From: G963666535 sp963666535
GTDB lineage: Bacteria > Bacillota > Clostridia > Oscillospirales > Oscillospiraceae
Direction: 5' to 3'
Length of the DNA stretch: 64,000 bases
Assembly: GCA_963666535.1 (NCBI GenBank)
Contig: OY762913.1
Coordinates: forward strand, 3,038,001 to 3,102,000
Both the position numbers and the translations under genes were made by a program. Numbering within the stretch: the stretch's first letter is position 1; the number at the start of each line of letters is the position of its first letter. Below the pieces are notes generated by a model. It did not search any database, had not been told where the DNA came from, and worked only from the letters and a program-made list of their open reading frames with translations. Positions 35,210 through 42,931 of this stretch are shown here, in pieces.

Positions 35210-35863
35210 GTGAACACTATGCAAGTCAATAATACAAATACACCTAAGTCCTCAAAAGGGCGCAGTTTGAAAAAAACCCCTGACATAAAAATAGCAAATC
35301 GCCTTAAAGACTTGAGGGGTGATCTAAAGTTAAACAAATTAGCCGAAAAACTGCAACCTTACGTCAGTATCAATTTAGAAGGCAATATCGGCAGATCAGC
35401 GATATCAAATCTTGAAAATCAAAAGCAAAATCTGACGCCCGAACTGGCAATTGCATATTCCAAAGTGTTTGATGTTTCTTTGGAATATCTTTTTTGCTTA
35501 TCAGAGGATATGAAATCCGAAAATAAATCCATAAAAGAAGTTACGGGATTATCCGACAAATCAATTGCTGTTTTTAAGAACTACCCAAGGGGTGATTATG
35601 TACAGCCTTATTTAGCGATTTTTAATATGCTTTGTGAAAGCGGGCGCCTGACTGAATTAATCGAAGCCTTAGATCGATTTGTGTTTTTTGTCAATAGAAG
35701 TAGTGATATTATAGATTTTATTGCTGATGGATCGAAGTCTTTAATAAAGCCAATAGCGGAGTGGAATCTAAATAATGATATTTCTAATGTGATTGACAAA
35801 ATCAAAGATGAATTGTTAATTGAATACTCTTACCTCTATGAAAAGGATGTCTGGGCGTTGTAA
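35210..35863 (+). CDS. XRE-family repressor-like regulator of the element
   Basis: The ORF is 217 aa from an ATG at 35220 (or the in-frame GTG at 35210) with a GAAGAGGAGTG SD. An N-terminal Cro/C1-type HTH (IANRLKDLRGDLKLNKLAEK, GRSAISNLENQKQNLTPELA, IAYSKVFDVSLEYLF) is followed by a helical C-terminal domain of about 120 residues. It is divergent from the mobility operon, the usual place for an element's immunity repressor. A hairpin after the gene (arms 35913-35922 and 35944-35953 region) may terminate it. Confidence 0.8.
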   Translation: MNTMQVNNTNTPKSSKGRSLKKTPDIKIANRLKDLRGDLKLNKLAEKLQPYVSINLEGNIGRSAISNLENQKQNLTPELAIAYSKVFDVSLEYLFCLSEDMKSENKSIKEVTGLSDKSIAVFKNYPRGDYVQPYLAIFNMLCESGRLTELIEALDRFVFFVNRSSDIIDFIADGSKSLIKPIAEWNLNNDISNVIDKIKDELLIEYSYLYEKDVWAL

Positions 35864-36085
35864 TACACAAAAACGCCAATGAAAATCACATTCCAAAATC
35901 ACGATAAATGTATAATAGCCATTACAGTACATTTAAGTACCATGATGGCTATTTTGCAGTCAGATGGCTATTTTATTGTGTTGGGGCACAAAACCGTTCA
36001 AACGCGCTTGTATCAGGTTAAAGATGTTGGAATTACACTGATTCTGTGATACAATTTAGACTATTATTAGTCTGGGGGCGGGGAA

Positions 36086-36268
36086 ATGCTTGAAGAGTTG
36101 GTTTTTCTAGATACTTATGTTCTTCAACAAGATATGCGAGTTCGGATGCCAAAGACAGTATTGGCTAACCTTAACCTCGAAAAAGGAAAGAGTAAGTTTG
36201 ACATATATTTGGATAAGGCAGAGAATGCTATTATTTTAAAAATTCATACACCCGAAAATGAGGAATAA
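36086..36268 (+). CDS. AbrB/SpoVT-like small DNA-binding protein
   Basis: The 60-aa ORF has a GGGGCGGGGA SD. RVRMPKTVLANLNLEKGKSK followed by FDIYLDKAENAIILKIH matches the swapped-hairpin AbrB/MazE fold (antitoxins and transition-state regulators). The frame continues in register beyond a single TAA (36266-36268) into an ASCH-like domain. The two may therefore once have been one protein, or may be linked by read-through. It is upstream of the R-M genes and may regulate them. Confidence 0.65.
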   Translation: MLEELVFLDTYVLQQDMRVRMPKTVLANLNLEKGKSKFDIYLDKAENAIILKIHTPENEE

Positions 36269-36727
36269 GGTGCAACGAATGAGTGCTTCGATGCTATAAC
36301 CTTCGAACGCTTAGAACATGGTGAAAAAAAGTTTGAGTATAGAAAACATTTTCCGGTCGGTGATACAACGGTATATTTCTATGTTAGCAATCCTGTGAAA
36401 GCCATTACCGGAATTGGTTATTTGGGCAAGCGAGAAAGCCTAATAAATTGGAGAGAAAAATATGCTGAACGACCAAAAGCTGTACGAGATCGGATTGAAG
36501 ATTATTTAAGTGAATGCAATTACGCTGCTCCTGTTTATCGATTCCAAAAAACTATTAGGATTTCATTAGAAACATTGAGAAATGATATTCCGAATTTCAT
36601 CGTTCCTCGAATGTATTATTATTTAGATGGAAGTGTGCTTCTTGAATACCTTAAAGAAAGATTAGTTCCAGACGGAGATATGCTGTGTCACGAGTTTGAT
36701 AAAATTGCAAACGACGATATATGTTGA
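36269..36727 (+). CDS. ASCH/PUA-like domain protein, in frame after a stop codon
   Basis: From 36269 the same frame as the AbrB-like ORF stays open for 152 codons: CFDAITFERLEHGEKKFEYR, then YFYVSNPVKAITGIGYLGKR. This resembles the ASCH fold (LxSIKPxxxxxILxGxKxxEfR...YaSxPvkaivG). There is no ATG and no SD at its beginning. The only later start (GTG 36395) would remove half the domain. Either it is expressed by read-through of TAA, or it is a broken AbrB-ASCH fusion. ASCH-like folds can bind RNA or modified DNA bases, which would suit a neighbouring methylation system; that link is inference. Confidence 0.5.
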   Translation, partial: GATNECFDAITFERLEHGEKKFEYRKHFPVGDTTVYFYVSNPVKAITGIGYLGKRESLINWREKYAERPKAVRDRIEDYLSECNYAAPVYRFQKTIRISLETLRNDIPNFIVPRMYYYLDGSVLLEYLKERLVPDGDMLCHEFDKIANDDIC

Positions 36728-36796
36728 TATGTTTTTCAGTCATTTTGACACATCACCTAATGCAAAATTGTACTTTATTAAAGTGGAGATATTACG

Positions 36797-38752
36797 ATGG
36801 TTTTATTACGCGAATTCGGGTTATCAATAGAGTCTATTGATAAAAGCTTTGATGATAATTTGTATAGAAAAGTCCGGGCATTAAGGAAAGAATGCGCATC
36901 AGAACTTTCTTCCACATTTGAAGCAGACGACGGAGAAGTAATTGACGGAATGCTTTTATCAGTATTAGAAAGAGCTCCATTTGAAAATACTCTTTCCGTT
37001 CTGCAATTTAATATTCAGTTAACTGAAAGAGTCTGCTCTAAGATATTATCTGATGATATTGGATTGATTGAAAAAGTGGGTATGTACGCTGCAACCGTTG
37101 AATTAGGGGCAAAGGAATTTATTAATCCAGTTAACACAAATCAAGTCCAAACTCACTTAGGTGCAGCGAAGAACAATGGATTCTTTTTCACACCCCCTTC
37201 GGTAGCGTTAAGGATGGTTATTGCTGCACTTAAATATAATGAACAAGCCACCTCTGTTTTTGATCCAGCGTGTGGAGCAGGAGTTTTTCTCGCATATCAG
37301 CTATTACTAAACCCAAATGTACAGACAATGGTTGGAGTCGAAATAGATCATAGCACAGCAGAATATGCCCGGAGACTGTTGAGATATCTATACAATAAAA
37401 CAGGAAAACAAGTAACATTCGATATAGAATGTGCAGATTTCTTCGACTATTTCAACAATCATAAAAGCGATCTTTATGATCTTATTGTCATGAATCCACC
37501 GTATGGAAGCCTTAAGTTTCTTGCTTCTGATCTCACAGATAGTTCAACAAAGGCGGAATTATCGGAAGATAAACAACAAGATTTATGTACCAGATTGCGC
37601 AATGATATGATGGATTACTCTGCACGGCTTAGAACGCAGTTTAGAGCATACGGAATCGGGAAGGGAACGTTAGAGTATTCAAAACTGTTTTTAGCGGCCA
37701 CTCACGAAATGTTGGCAACGGGCGGGTACATTGTTGCAATTACGCCTTCATCTTGGCTTGGGGACGAAACGAGTACAGCATTTCGGAATAGTATTATATC
37801 AGGCGGCTATGTTTATGAATTATGGTTTTTCCCTGAGGTTGCAAAAATATTCCAAGGCGTTAATCAGCCTACGGTAGTCTCTATTATAGGTAAACAATCA
37901 TCGCCGGTGATTGTAGTGTCCAACCCAGTTTTTTCTGTGGCTGATATTAGTCGAAATCAGAGTAATTTGGATTTGCAATCCGTTCTTGCGGTTTCTGGTG
38001 CTAAATGTAAATTACCAAAATGTGATGAAACATCATTGCGTTTGCTGGTAAAACTTCAGAGATTTGGACAACTTAAAGATATTGAAAACGTAACCAATTC
38101 AAGAGGCGAACTCGATTTGACCGCATATAAGAATTATATTTCTGCTGAGCCAACTGGGTATAGATTAATACGTGGAGACCATATACAAGGATTCAATTTG
38201 AAAGAACCTTCTTTTTCTGACAAGGCTGGTTATGTTGATTATGAAGGATTCTGTAAATGTATTGAATCAAGTGCGAAAAGAAGATTTATCGACAAAGAGA
38301 GAATTGCTATTCCGCAATGTTCATACTTACAGAAGAAAAAAAGAATCGAAGCAGCTATCATTCCAGTCTCATGCGTAATAGGAAATTCTTGTAATTATTT
38401 AGCCATTAACGATGAATCTGATGATCCATTAAGGCTTCATTACTATTGGGCTTGGATTAATAGCTTCGCTGTTGAATGGATTTTTAGAATATTCAGCTAC
38501 AATAATCATGTTGCGAATAGGGAAATTAATGTTATACCTTGTGTCCCATTTGAGAAGCTGGATAAGGATATATTAGCGAATCTGGAATTAGCGTTAAAGT
38601 ATGATGGCGTTTTACGACAATACAAACTTAATGCTGTCATTTCAAGGATTTTTAGTCTAAACGTTGATGAGTATGAATTCATTCTTTCTTCGTTAGCAGT
38701 TGAAAACACACATGAATACATCACAGAATACAATAATTTTATTGGAGATTAA
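36797..38752 (+). CDS. Type IIS R-M adenine-specific DNA methyltransferase (Alw26I/Eco31I/Esp3I type)
   Basis: The 651-aa protein has a GTGGAG SD. The AdoMet motif FDPACGAGVFLA is at residues 155-166 and the catalytic motif IVMNPPYGSL at 230-239 (NPPY is typical of N6-adenine methylation). The C-terminal half (from about 400) is a long target-recognition region (GYRLIRGDHIQGFN, SCNYLAI). The N-terminal about 130 residues are helical. Size, the NPPY class and the neighbours (a 5mC methyltransferase, an HNH nuclease, a C protein) fit the adenine methyltransferase of the Alw26I/Eco31I/Esp3I family. It protects one strand of an asymmetric site. The next gene starts 1 nt after its stop. Confidence 0.85.
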   Translation: MVLLREFGLSIESIDKSFDDNLYRKVRALRKECASELSSTFEADDGEVIDGMLLSVLERAPFENTLSVLQFNIQLTERVCSKILSDDIGLIEKVGMYAATVELGAKEFINPVNTNQVQTHLGAAKNNGFFFTPPSVALRMVIAALKYNEQATSVFDPACGAGVFLAYQLLLNPNVQTMVGVEIDHSTAEYARRLLRYLYNKTGKQVTFDIECADFFDYFNNHKSDLYDLIVMNPPYGSLKFLASDLTDSSTKAELSEDKQQDLCTRLRNDMMDYSARLRTQFRAYGIGKGTLEYSKLFLAATHEMLATGGYIVAITPSSWLGDETSTAFRNSIISGGYVYELWFFPEVAKIFQGVNQPTVVSIIGKQSSPVIVVSNPVFSVADISRNQSNLDLQSVLAVSGAKCKLPKCDETSLRLLVKLQRFGQLKDIENVTNSRGELDLTAYKNYISAEPTGYRLIRGDHIQGFNLKEPSFSDKAGYVDYEGFCKCIESSAKRRFIDKERIAIPQCSYLQKKKRIEAAIIPVSCVIGNSCNYLAINDESDDPLRLHYYWAWINSFAVEWIFRIFSYNNHVANREINVIPCVPFEKLDKDILANLELALKYDGVLRQYKLNAVISRIFSLNVDEYEFILSSLAVENTHEYITEYNNFIGD

Positions 38753-38753
38753 C

Positions 38754-39974
38754 ATGCCTAATAACGAAGTAACCCACCATATCATGCCTTCATTATCAAA
38801 GCTGGATAAGATTATGATAGGCTATGTTGAACCAGGCGGGAACTGGACAAGCATACCTGAATCAGTTCCTTCAAAACGTCTTGAGCAGATTAGAGAAATG
38901 GCAAAAACAAGAGGGATGGTTAGGACAACATATTACAGCAGATTAAAATATGACCAACCGGCATATACCATTTCAACTTATTTTAATAGACCTGGCAATG
39001 GAGCAAATATTCATCCTTGGGAAAACAGAACTATGTCTGCAAGAGAAGCTGCCAGACTTCAATCTTTTCCTGATTCTTTTGTTTTTGAAGGTAATGAAGC
39101 GGCGGTGAGAACGCAGATTGGCAATGCGGTGCCCCCTCTACTTGGCTATGCTATTGGCGCCGCCTTTATTAAAAAAATTGGAATTCCTCCTCGTTTTTGT
39201 GATATGTTTGCAGGTGCTGGTGGATTGAGTTGTGGATTAGAACTTGCTGGTTTCAAGGGGATTGCAGCACTTGAATTAAATAAGGATGCAGCAAAGACAT
39301 TTTCTCGAAATCACAGTTCCGAAATAGCCACTTTTGTTGGAGATATAAATGATGATGAACTTCAAAGCAAATTAATTTCCAAAATTGGAGAGACACTGGA
39401 GCCTAATGAACCCTGGGTTCTTGTAGGCGGCCCTCCATGCCAAGGCTTTTCGACTGCTGGATACAGAGATGAAAACGATATTCGGAATAAGTTGGTTGAC
39501 AGTTATCTAAAGCTCATTGAGCGTCTTCAACCATCTTGTGTAGTTATGGAAAATGTTCCAGGCATTCTAAGTATGTCAAAGGGAACAGTCATTGAAGGCG
39601 TATTTTCATCATTAAGAAAGTTGGGATATACTTGTCATTGTGAGCCTTGGGTTGTAGATGCAGAACGTTATGGTGTGCCCCAGATGCGAAAACGAGTAAT
39701 CATTGTTGCAGCAAAAGATGAACAATACTTGCCAGAATATCCTGAACCTATATTTGAAAAATGCCTTGGACGGCGAGAGGTAAAAGCTTCCAAGATGTCT
39801 TTTGCTTTCGAAGAGTATCCTATTACTGTGGGAGAGGCATTTTTAGGATTGCCTCCTCTAATGCCAATCAACGAGTATTACCCAAAAGAAGCTGTAATTG
39901 ATATAACATATAGCCGTTGGTGCCGTGGTGAAATTTCAACAGCAGATTTGCTGAAAATTCGCGGAGCTACATAA
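38754..39974 (+). CDS. Circularly permuted C5-cytosine DNA methyltransferase
   Basis: The start at ATG 38754 has a TTGGAGAT SD; an upstream in-frame start overlaps the previous gene. The protein is 406 aa. Motif order is unusual: first the end of a target-recognition region (YVEPGGNW, about 24-31), then motifs IX (SAREAARLQSFP, 95-106) and X (QIGNAVPP, 121-128). Motif I (FCDMFAGAGG, 148-157), motif IV with catalytic Cys (GGPPCQG, 225-231), VI (MENVPG, 265-270) and VIII (QMRKR, 310-314) follow. It ends with RWCRGEISTADLLK, which in normal enzymes leads into the recognition domain. The chain is thus permuted with its ends inside the recognition domain. It forms the second methyltransferase of a type IIS system. 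Confidence 0.88.
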   Translation: MPNNEVTHHIMPSLSKLDKIMIGYVEPGGNWTSIPESVPSKRLEQIREMAKTRGMVRTTYYSRLKYDQPAYTISTYFNRPGNGANIHPWENRTMSAREAARLQSFPDSFVFEGNEAAVRTQIGNAVPPLLGYAIGAAFIKKIGIPPRFCDMFAGAGGLSCGLELAGFKGIAALELNKDAAKTFSRNHSSEIATFVGDINDDELQSKLISKIGETLEPNEPWVLVGGPPCQGFSTAGYRDENDIRNKLVDSYLKLIERLQPSCVVMENVPGILSMSKGTVIEGVFSSLRKLGYTCHCEPWVVDAERYGVPQMRKRVIIVAAKDEQYLPEYPEPIFEKCLGRREVKASKMSFAFEEYPITVGEAFLGLPPLMPINEYYPKEAVIDITYSRWCRGEISTADLLKIRGAT

Positions 39975-39980
39975 AAACAA

Positions 39981-40011
39981 AAGGAAGCGATTTGGTTGGA
40001 ATCGCTTCCTT
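39981..40011. terminator. Bidirectional terminator between methyltransferase and nuclease genes
   Basis: A perfect 12-bp inverted repeat (39981-39992 with 40000-40011) is followed by TTTTTTTC on the plus strand and preceded by an A-rich run. It separates the convergent R-M transcripts. Confidence 0.85.
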
Positions 40012-40017
40012 TTTTTC

Positions 40018-41622
40018 TTATGAATGTTTAATTTCATCAACGCATTGCTGCGAGAACTGTATTCCTCGTTTGTCAACGATGGACTTAAGTTCGGAAATTC
40101 TCATTTGGTATTTGAGTATACGCTCAGCAAAAGCAGGAGATTCAATTAGTTCCTGAATATCCCAATCTTTATCTTCCAAAGATTGCGTGGAAGAGGTAAT
40201 AATCTTTTGCAAAGCCATGTCAATGTCGGTTAACTGATCCTGTTCAAAAATAGTTGCCACCGCAGGAATATCTTCACGAAGAAACTCGTCCACGGTTTTG
40301 AGAATCAATGATTTTCTTTGTGCAATAGTTTTTGCACAATATTCAAATAATTCCTCAAATGCTATCCGAACAGTTCGTGCAGCTAAACTTCGGCTTCCAT
40401 TTGTGGCACACGGGGTTTTTACAAAATAATCAAACGACAAAGTACTAGTGTTAAGTCCGCTAAATTCGATAGTAAAATTTGAATATTCTGGGTGAAGGAA
40501 CGTGGTCAGAAACTCATAATGGCCAAGTTCTGCAATATATGATAGCAACCGCAGATAGTAATCCTGCATGGCACGCATATAGTTAGAAAGTGTTTTAACA
40601 GTTCCATCGTCTTGCATTTCTTTTTTTGCCGAATCCCATAGAGATTTCACTTGCCAGCTTGCGACGGATTCATGATGTTTCTCTTCATAATCCAAAAGGC
40701 TAATAACATTATCAAAAGTAAATCGACGATTTTTAGCAGAGTTGCATTTACTACAAAGAGGTTCAAAGTAGCCATTTTGCTTAAATCCGCAAGATAATGG
40801 TCCAATATGATCTGGACTAATTTTCTTCACTTTTTTATTACAGTTAACGCAGAGCCCAGAAGACGCGCTATTATAGAGAGCATCCGCGACTTTCCAGTCG
40901 CCTTCTGCCCACCACATGAATGCACGGCGATCATGGTTATACGTTCTCATATTCTCATCAGAACGTCCCGGATCATTTGGCTTTCTACAGAAAGTGCAGT
41001 AATCATGGATTCCATCAAGGCGATGTGGACAGTCTCCCATATATCCAGGACTTAATTTTGTTGAGCGGATATGTTGCGTTTTAGAAAAGAACTTTTCGTA
41101 TTCGCCTAAATCGAACAAATCCATATTGCTGATTTTTTCAGGAAAGTCGAGGCAAATTTGTTCTCGAACTAACGAAAGTCCAATTTCATCAATCAAAATC
41201 TCAACGGCTTCATAAATAGGCATGCTCTTCACAAACAACAGCTTATTGACCAGTCTATTCCACTGCTTTGCCAAGATGGCATTCATGTACATATAGCCAA
41301 CATAACGTTCTTGCCCGCAGATTAAACATACCTTTTTCTTTGTTGGATGAATCATTCTTGCTGCAACTGTTAGCCTGTCGTCAGAATTTTCTGTGCCGGG
41401 CACTTTTAGTTTATCAGCCCTTTTAACCCACCATTTAAAACGTTCTGGAAAATATTTATAAAAGGAAGTTGTTTTACCAGAACTGCACTGCCAGTTGATT
41501 TTACCGTTTTCTTCGCGAATATGCGGTAGTCCCTCGTAGCTTGGAGAATCGGCAATCATGTTAATATATGTAATATATCTTTCGGGAACTTGGAATTTTC
41601 CTCTGCCATATTTTATTGCCAT
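40018..41622 (-). CDS. Type IIS restriction endonuclease, HNH, Alw26I/Eco31I/Esp3I family
   Basis: ATG 41622 (SD GGAGGTG, 8 nt) is preferred to a TTG five codons upstream, giving 534 aa. The N-terminal text (YITYINMIADSPSYEGLPHI, NGKINW, AARMIHPTKKKVCLICG) is characteristic of the Alw26I/Eco31I/Esp3I endonucleases. CxxC pairs lie at about 99/102, 209/212, 258/261 and 290/293. The HNH/beta-beta-alpha-metal centre reads KKISPDHIGPLSC (D271 H272) with N294 in CSKCNSAKNRR. These enzymes cut at a short distance from an asymmetric site (GTCTC-like in known members). The actual site here is unknown. The gene directly follows the controller gene (15-nt gap). Confidence 0.85.
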   Translation of the reverse strand: MAIKYGRGKFQVPERYITYINMIADSPSYEGLPHIREENGKINWQCSSGKTTSFYKYFPERFKWWVKRADKLKVPGTENSDDRLTVAARMIHPTKKKVCLICGQERYVGYMYMNAILAKQWNRLVNKLLFVKSMPIYEAVEILIDEIGLSLVREQICLDFPEKISNMDLFDLGEYEKFFSKTQHIRSTKLSPGYMGDCPHRLDGIHDYCTFCRKPNDPGRSDENMRTYNHDRRAFMWWAEGDWKVADALYNSASSGLCVNCNKKVKKISPDHIGPLSCGFKQNGYFEPLCSKCNSAKNRRFTFDNVISLLDYEEKHHESVASWQVKSLWDSAKKEMQDDGTVKTLSNYMRAMQDYYLRLLSYIAELGHYEFLTTFLHPEYSNFTIEFSGLNTSTLSFDYFVKTPCATNGSRSLAARTVRIAFEELFEYCAKTIAQRKSLILKTVDEFLREDIPAVATIFEQDQLTDIDMALQKIITSSTQSLEDKDWDIQELIESPAFAERILKYQMRISELKSIVDKRGIQFSQQCVDEIKHS

Positions 41623-41637
41623 GTAAGGCACCTCCAA

Positions 41638-41859
41638 TCATTTTGCTTCTTCATCTTTGATAAAGAGAAGGTATGCTTCTATACCTAATGCATTGGCAAT
41701 TTGTTCAATGTTGTCGATTGATATATTTCGACGTTCCCTTTCGACTGCACTGATATAAGTGCGATGCAAACCGGCTAACTCTGCAAGTTTTTCTTGGGAT
41801 AGCCCTTGGACTGTCCGATATCTATGCAAATTAGCTGCGAAGGTGTGGATTAGGTTCAT
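41638..41859 (-). CDS. R-M controller (C) protein, XRE family
   Basis: The protein has 73 aa, the usual length of C proteins, and consists of one HTH_3 domain (GLSQEKLAELAGLHRTYISA, VERERRNISIDNIEQIANAL). It begins at ATG 41859 with an AGAGGTGATC SD and lies immediately upstream of the endonuclease gene in the same direction. A C-box stands about 60 nt upstream. C proteins bind such boxes to activate, then repress, their own and the nuclease gene. This delays nuclease synthesis until methylation is complete. Confidence 0.85.
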   Translation of the reverse strand: MNLIHTFAANLHRYRTVQGLSQEKLAELAGLHRTYISAVERERRNISIDNIEQIANALGIEAYLLFIKDEEAK

Positions 41860-41913
41860 GAGATCACCTCTGATTGCTAATAATAATTAACTATAATTAT
41901 CCAATGTCGAACA

Positions 41914-41937
41914 CAATAAGTCTACAGACTATAAGTC
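41914..41937 (-). promoter_or_regulatory. C-box operator of the R-M controller gene
   Basis: On the minus strand GACTTATAGTC (41927-41937) is followed by TGTA and a second, degenerate half GACTTATTG (41914-41922). GACTTATAGTC is the canonical C-box core of PvuII/Esp1396I/AhdI-type controllers. An AT-rich -10-like region follows before the C gene at 41859. Confidence 0.8.
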
Positions 41938-42048
41938 ACTTGAGTTTGTAAGAGTGCAACAAATGCGTTCAACCATAAATTAACTGGGCGCCTTTATTTT
42001 TCCCATTGGCAAAGAAAGGTGGTAAATGATACTATCCGAGCAAACCCA

Positions 42049-42215
42049 CGCAGACAGTTACATGGAAAGTTGCAACAGGAAACTTCGCTCGGAGTGTCTG
42101 AACCAATACTGGTTTAAAACATTTCGGAGGCACGGGATATCATCGAGAACTGTCGGCTCGAATATAACCGAATCAGGCCCCACTCCTCTGTGGATAATCT
42201 GACCCTGTAGGAATA
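42049..42215 (+). pseudogene. IS3-family transposase C-terminal relic
   Basis: The frame reads ADSYMESCNRKLRSECLNQY and WFKTF. After a frameshift it continues ARDIIENCRLEYNRIRPHSS. This is the end of the DDE domain of an IS3 OrfB (catalytic E in YMES, and YNxxRPHSSL). Only about 55 codons survive. Confidence 0.75.
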
Positions 42216-42298
42216 TGTAATGAAACTTTCAAACAATAGCTAATTCCAGTTGTACGAAAAATGCGAGCAGGCCAACTCTGCAAAGGTTGAAGCGAACA

Positions 42299-42338
42299 AC
42301 AGAAATCCGCCCTCCCTTTTGGGAGAGCGGATTTCTGT
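42299..42338. terminator. Hairpin near the right end of the element
   Basis: A perfect 12-bp inverted repeat (42299-42310 with 42327-42338) with an inner CTCCC/GGGAG stem is followed by TTTGAGG. Comparable hairpins border the other ssrA-end copies. Confidence 0.55.
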
Positions 42339-42366
42339 TTGAGGTTGAGCCACAGATTATTTGCGT

Positions 42367-42393
42367 GTCTTGGCGTGTACACAGCGTGTACGG
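42367..42393. repeat. 27-bp repeat with paired GTGTAC motifs, copy 2
   Basis: 25 of 27 positions match 30693-30719. This copy lies about 50 bp from the encoded 3' end of tmRNA, copy 1 about 120 bp from the distal att. Confidence 0.5.
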
Positions 42394-42443
42394 GGTCTTA
42401 GAAAATGCGGCAACCCTTGATTCTACAAAGGCTTAGGAAAAAA

Positions 42444-42794
42444 TGGTGGAGGCGGGGGGAGTCGAACCCCCGTCCGAAAACGCTTCAACGGGAACCTCTC
42501 CGGGCGCAGGCGATTGTTTACATTCCCTTACTTAACCGTGAACCGTCACACTGAAAAGTTCGGTAGCTTCATTGTTCATGGTGTGCTCAAAGCTTTGCAC
42601 ACACACGTGCACCACTAAACGACGCCTTATCCGGGATCGTGGTCCCCCCCGGTAAGACGGCTGCGGACTTAAGCCGCTGCGAGAGTTAAATTATTGTTGT
42701 TCTTTAATTTATAAAGGTTGCCTATTTTTAGATGGTTAGGCACCATCGCCCGCTATTCCCGCCTCTACATCCCCGTCGAAACCGGTACGCCCCC
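42444..42794 (-). ncRNA. ssrA: Transfer-messenger RNA (tmRNA)
   Basis: The 351-nt minus-strand RNA begins GGGGGCGTACCGGTTTCGAC and ends GTTCGACTCCCCCCGCCTCC followed by ACCA. This is the typical tRNA-like domain with a T-arm and an encoded CCA. The tag reading frame ends NNNNLTLAAA and then TAA (about 42668-42700). tmRNA rescues stalled ribosomes with SmpB, whose gene is two genes upstream. The 3' end is the insertion point of the neighbouring element, and the gene remains complete. Confidence 0.95.
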
Positions 42795-42845
42795 ATATAG
42801 CTTTGCGCAAAGCGCAAAGAATAGGAAAGAGCCCATCGGGGAAGC

Positions 42846-42903
42846 ACGTCATGCCTGAGTTATGCGGCACGCTTGCCGCCGCATAACCCATAGGCTTTGA
42901 CGT
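42846..42903. terminator. Long composite hairpin between ppiB and ssrA
   Basis: Outer arms ACGTCA/TGACGT (42846-42851, 42898-42903) and a perfect inner 10-bp stem (42859-42868 with 42878-42887) form one long hairpin. It may end the smpB-ppiB transcript or be a processing site before tmRNA. There is no clear T tract. Confidence 0.5.
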
Positions 42904-42931
42904 AATTGCTTGTACATTTGTTCCCTACCGG

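Larger units (their letters stand above)
30557..42459. mobile_element. Integrative mobilizable element at ssrA carrying a type IIS R-M system
   Basis: The element runs from the 16-bp repeat at 30557 to the same repeat in the 3' end of ssrA. It contains a tyrosine integrase, a HTH protein, a Rep_trans-type replication/nicking protein, an FtsK-like coupling protein, a small protein, an XRE repressor divergently oriented, then an R-M cargo, and an IS3 relic near the right end. No type IV secretion genes are present. It would therefore rely on a helper element, which is inference from gene content. The segment is AT-rich compared with the flanking core. Confidence 0.65.
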
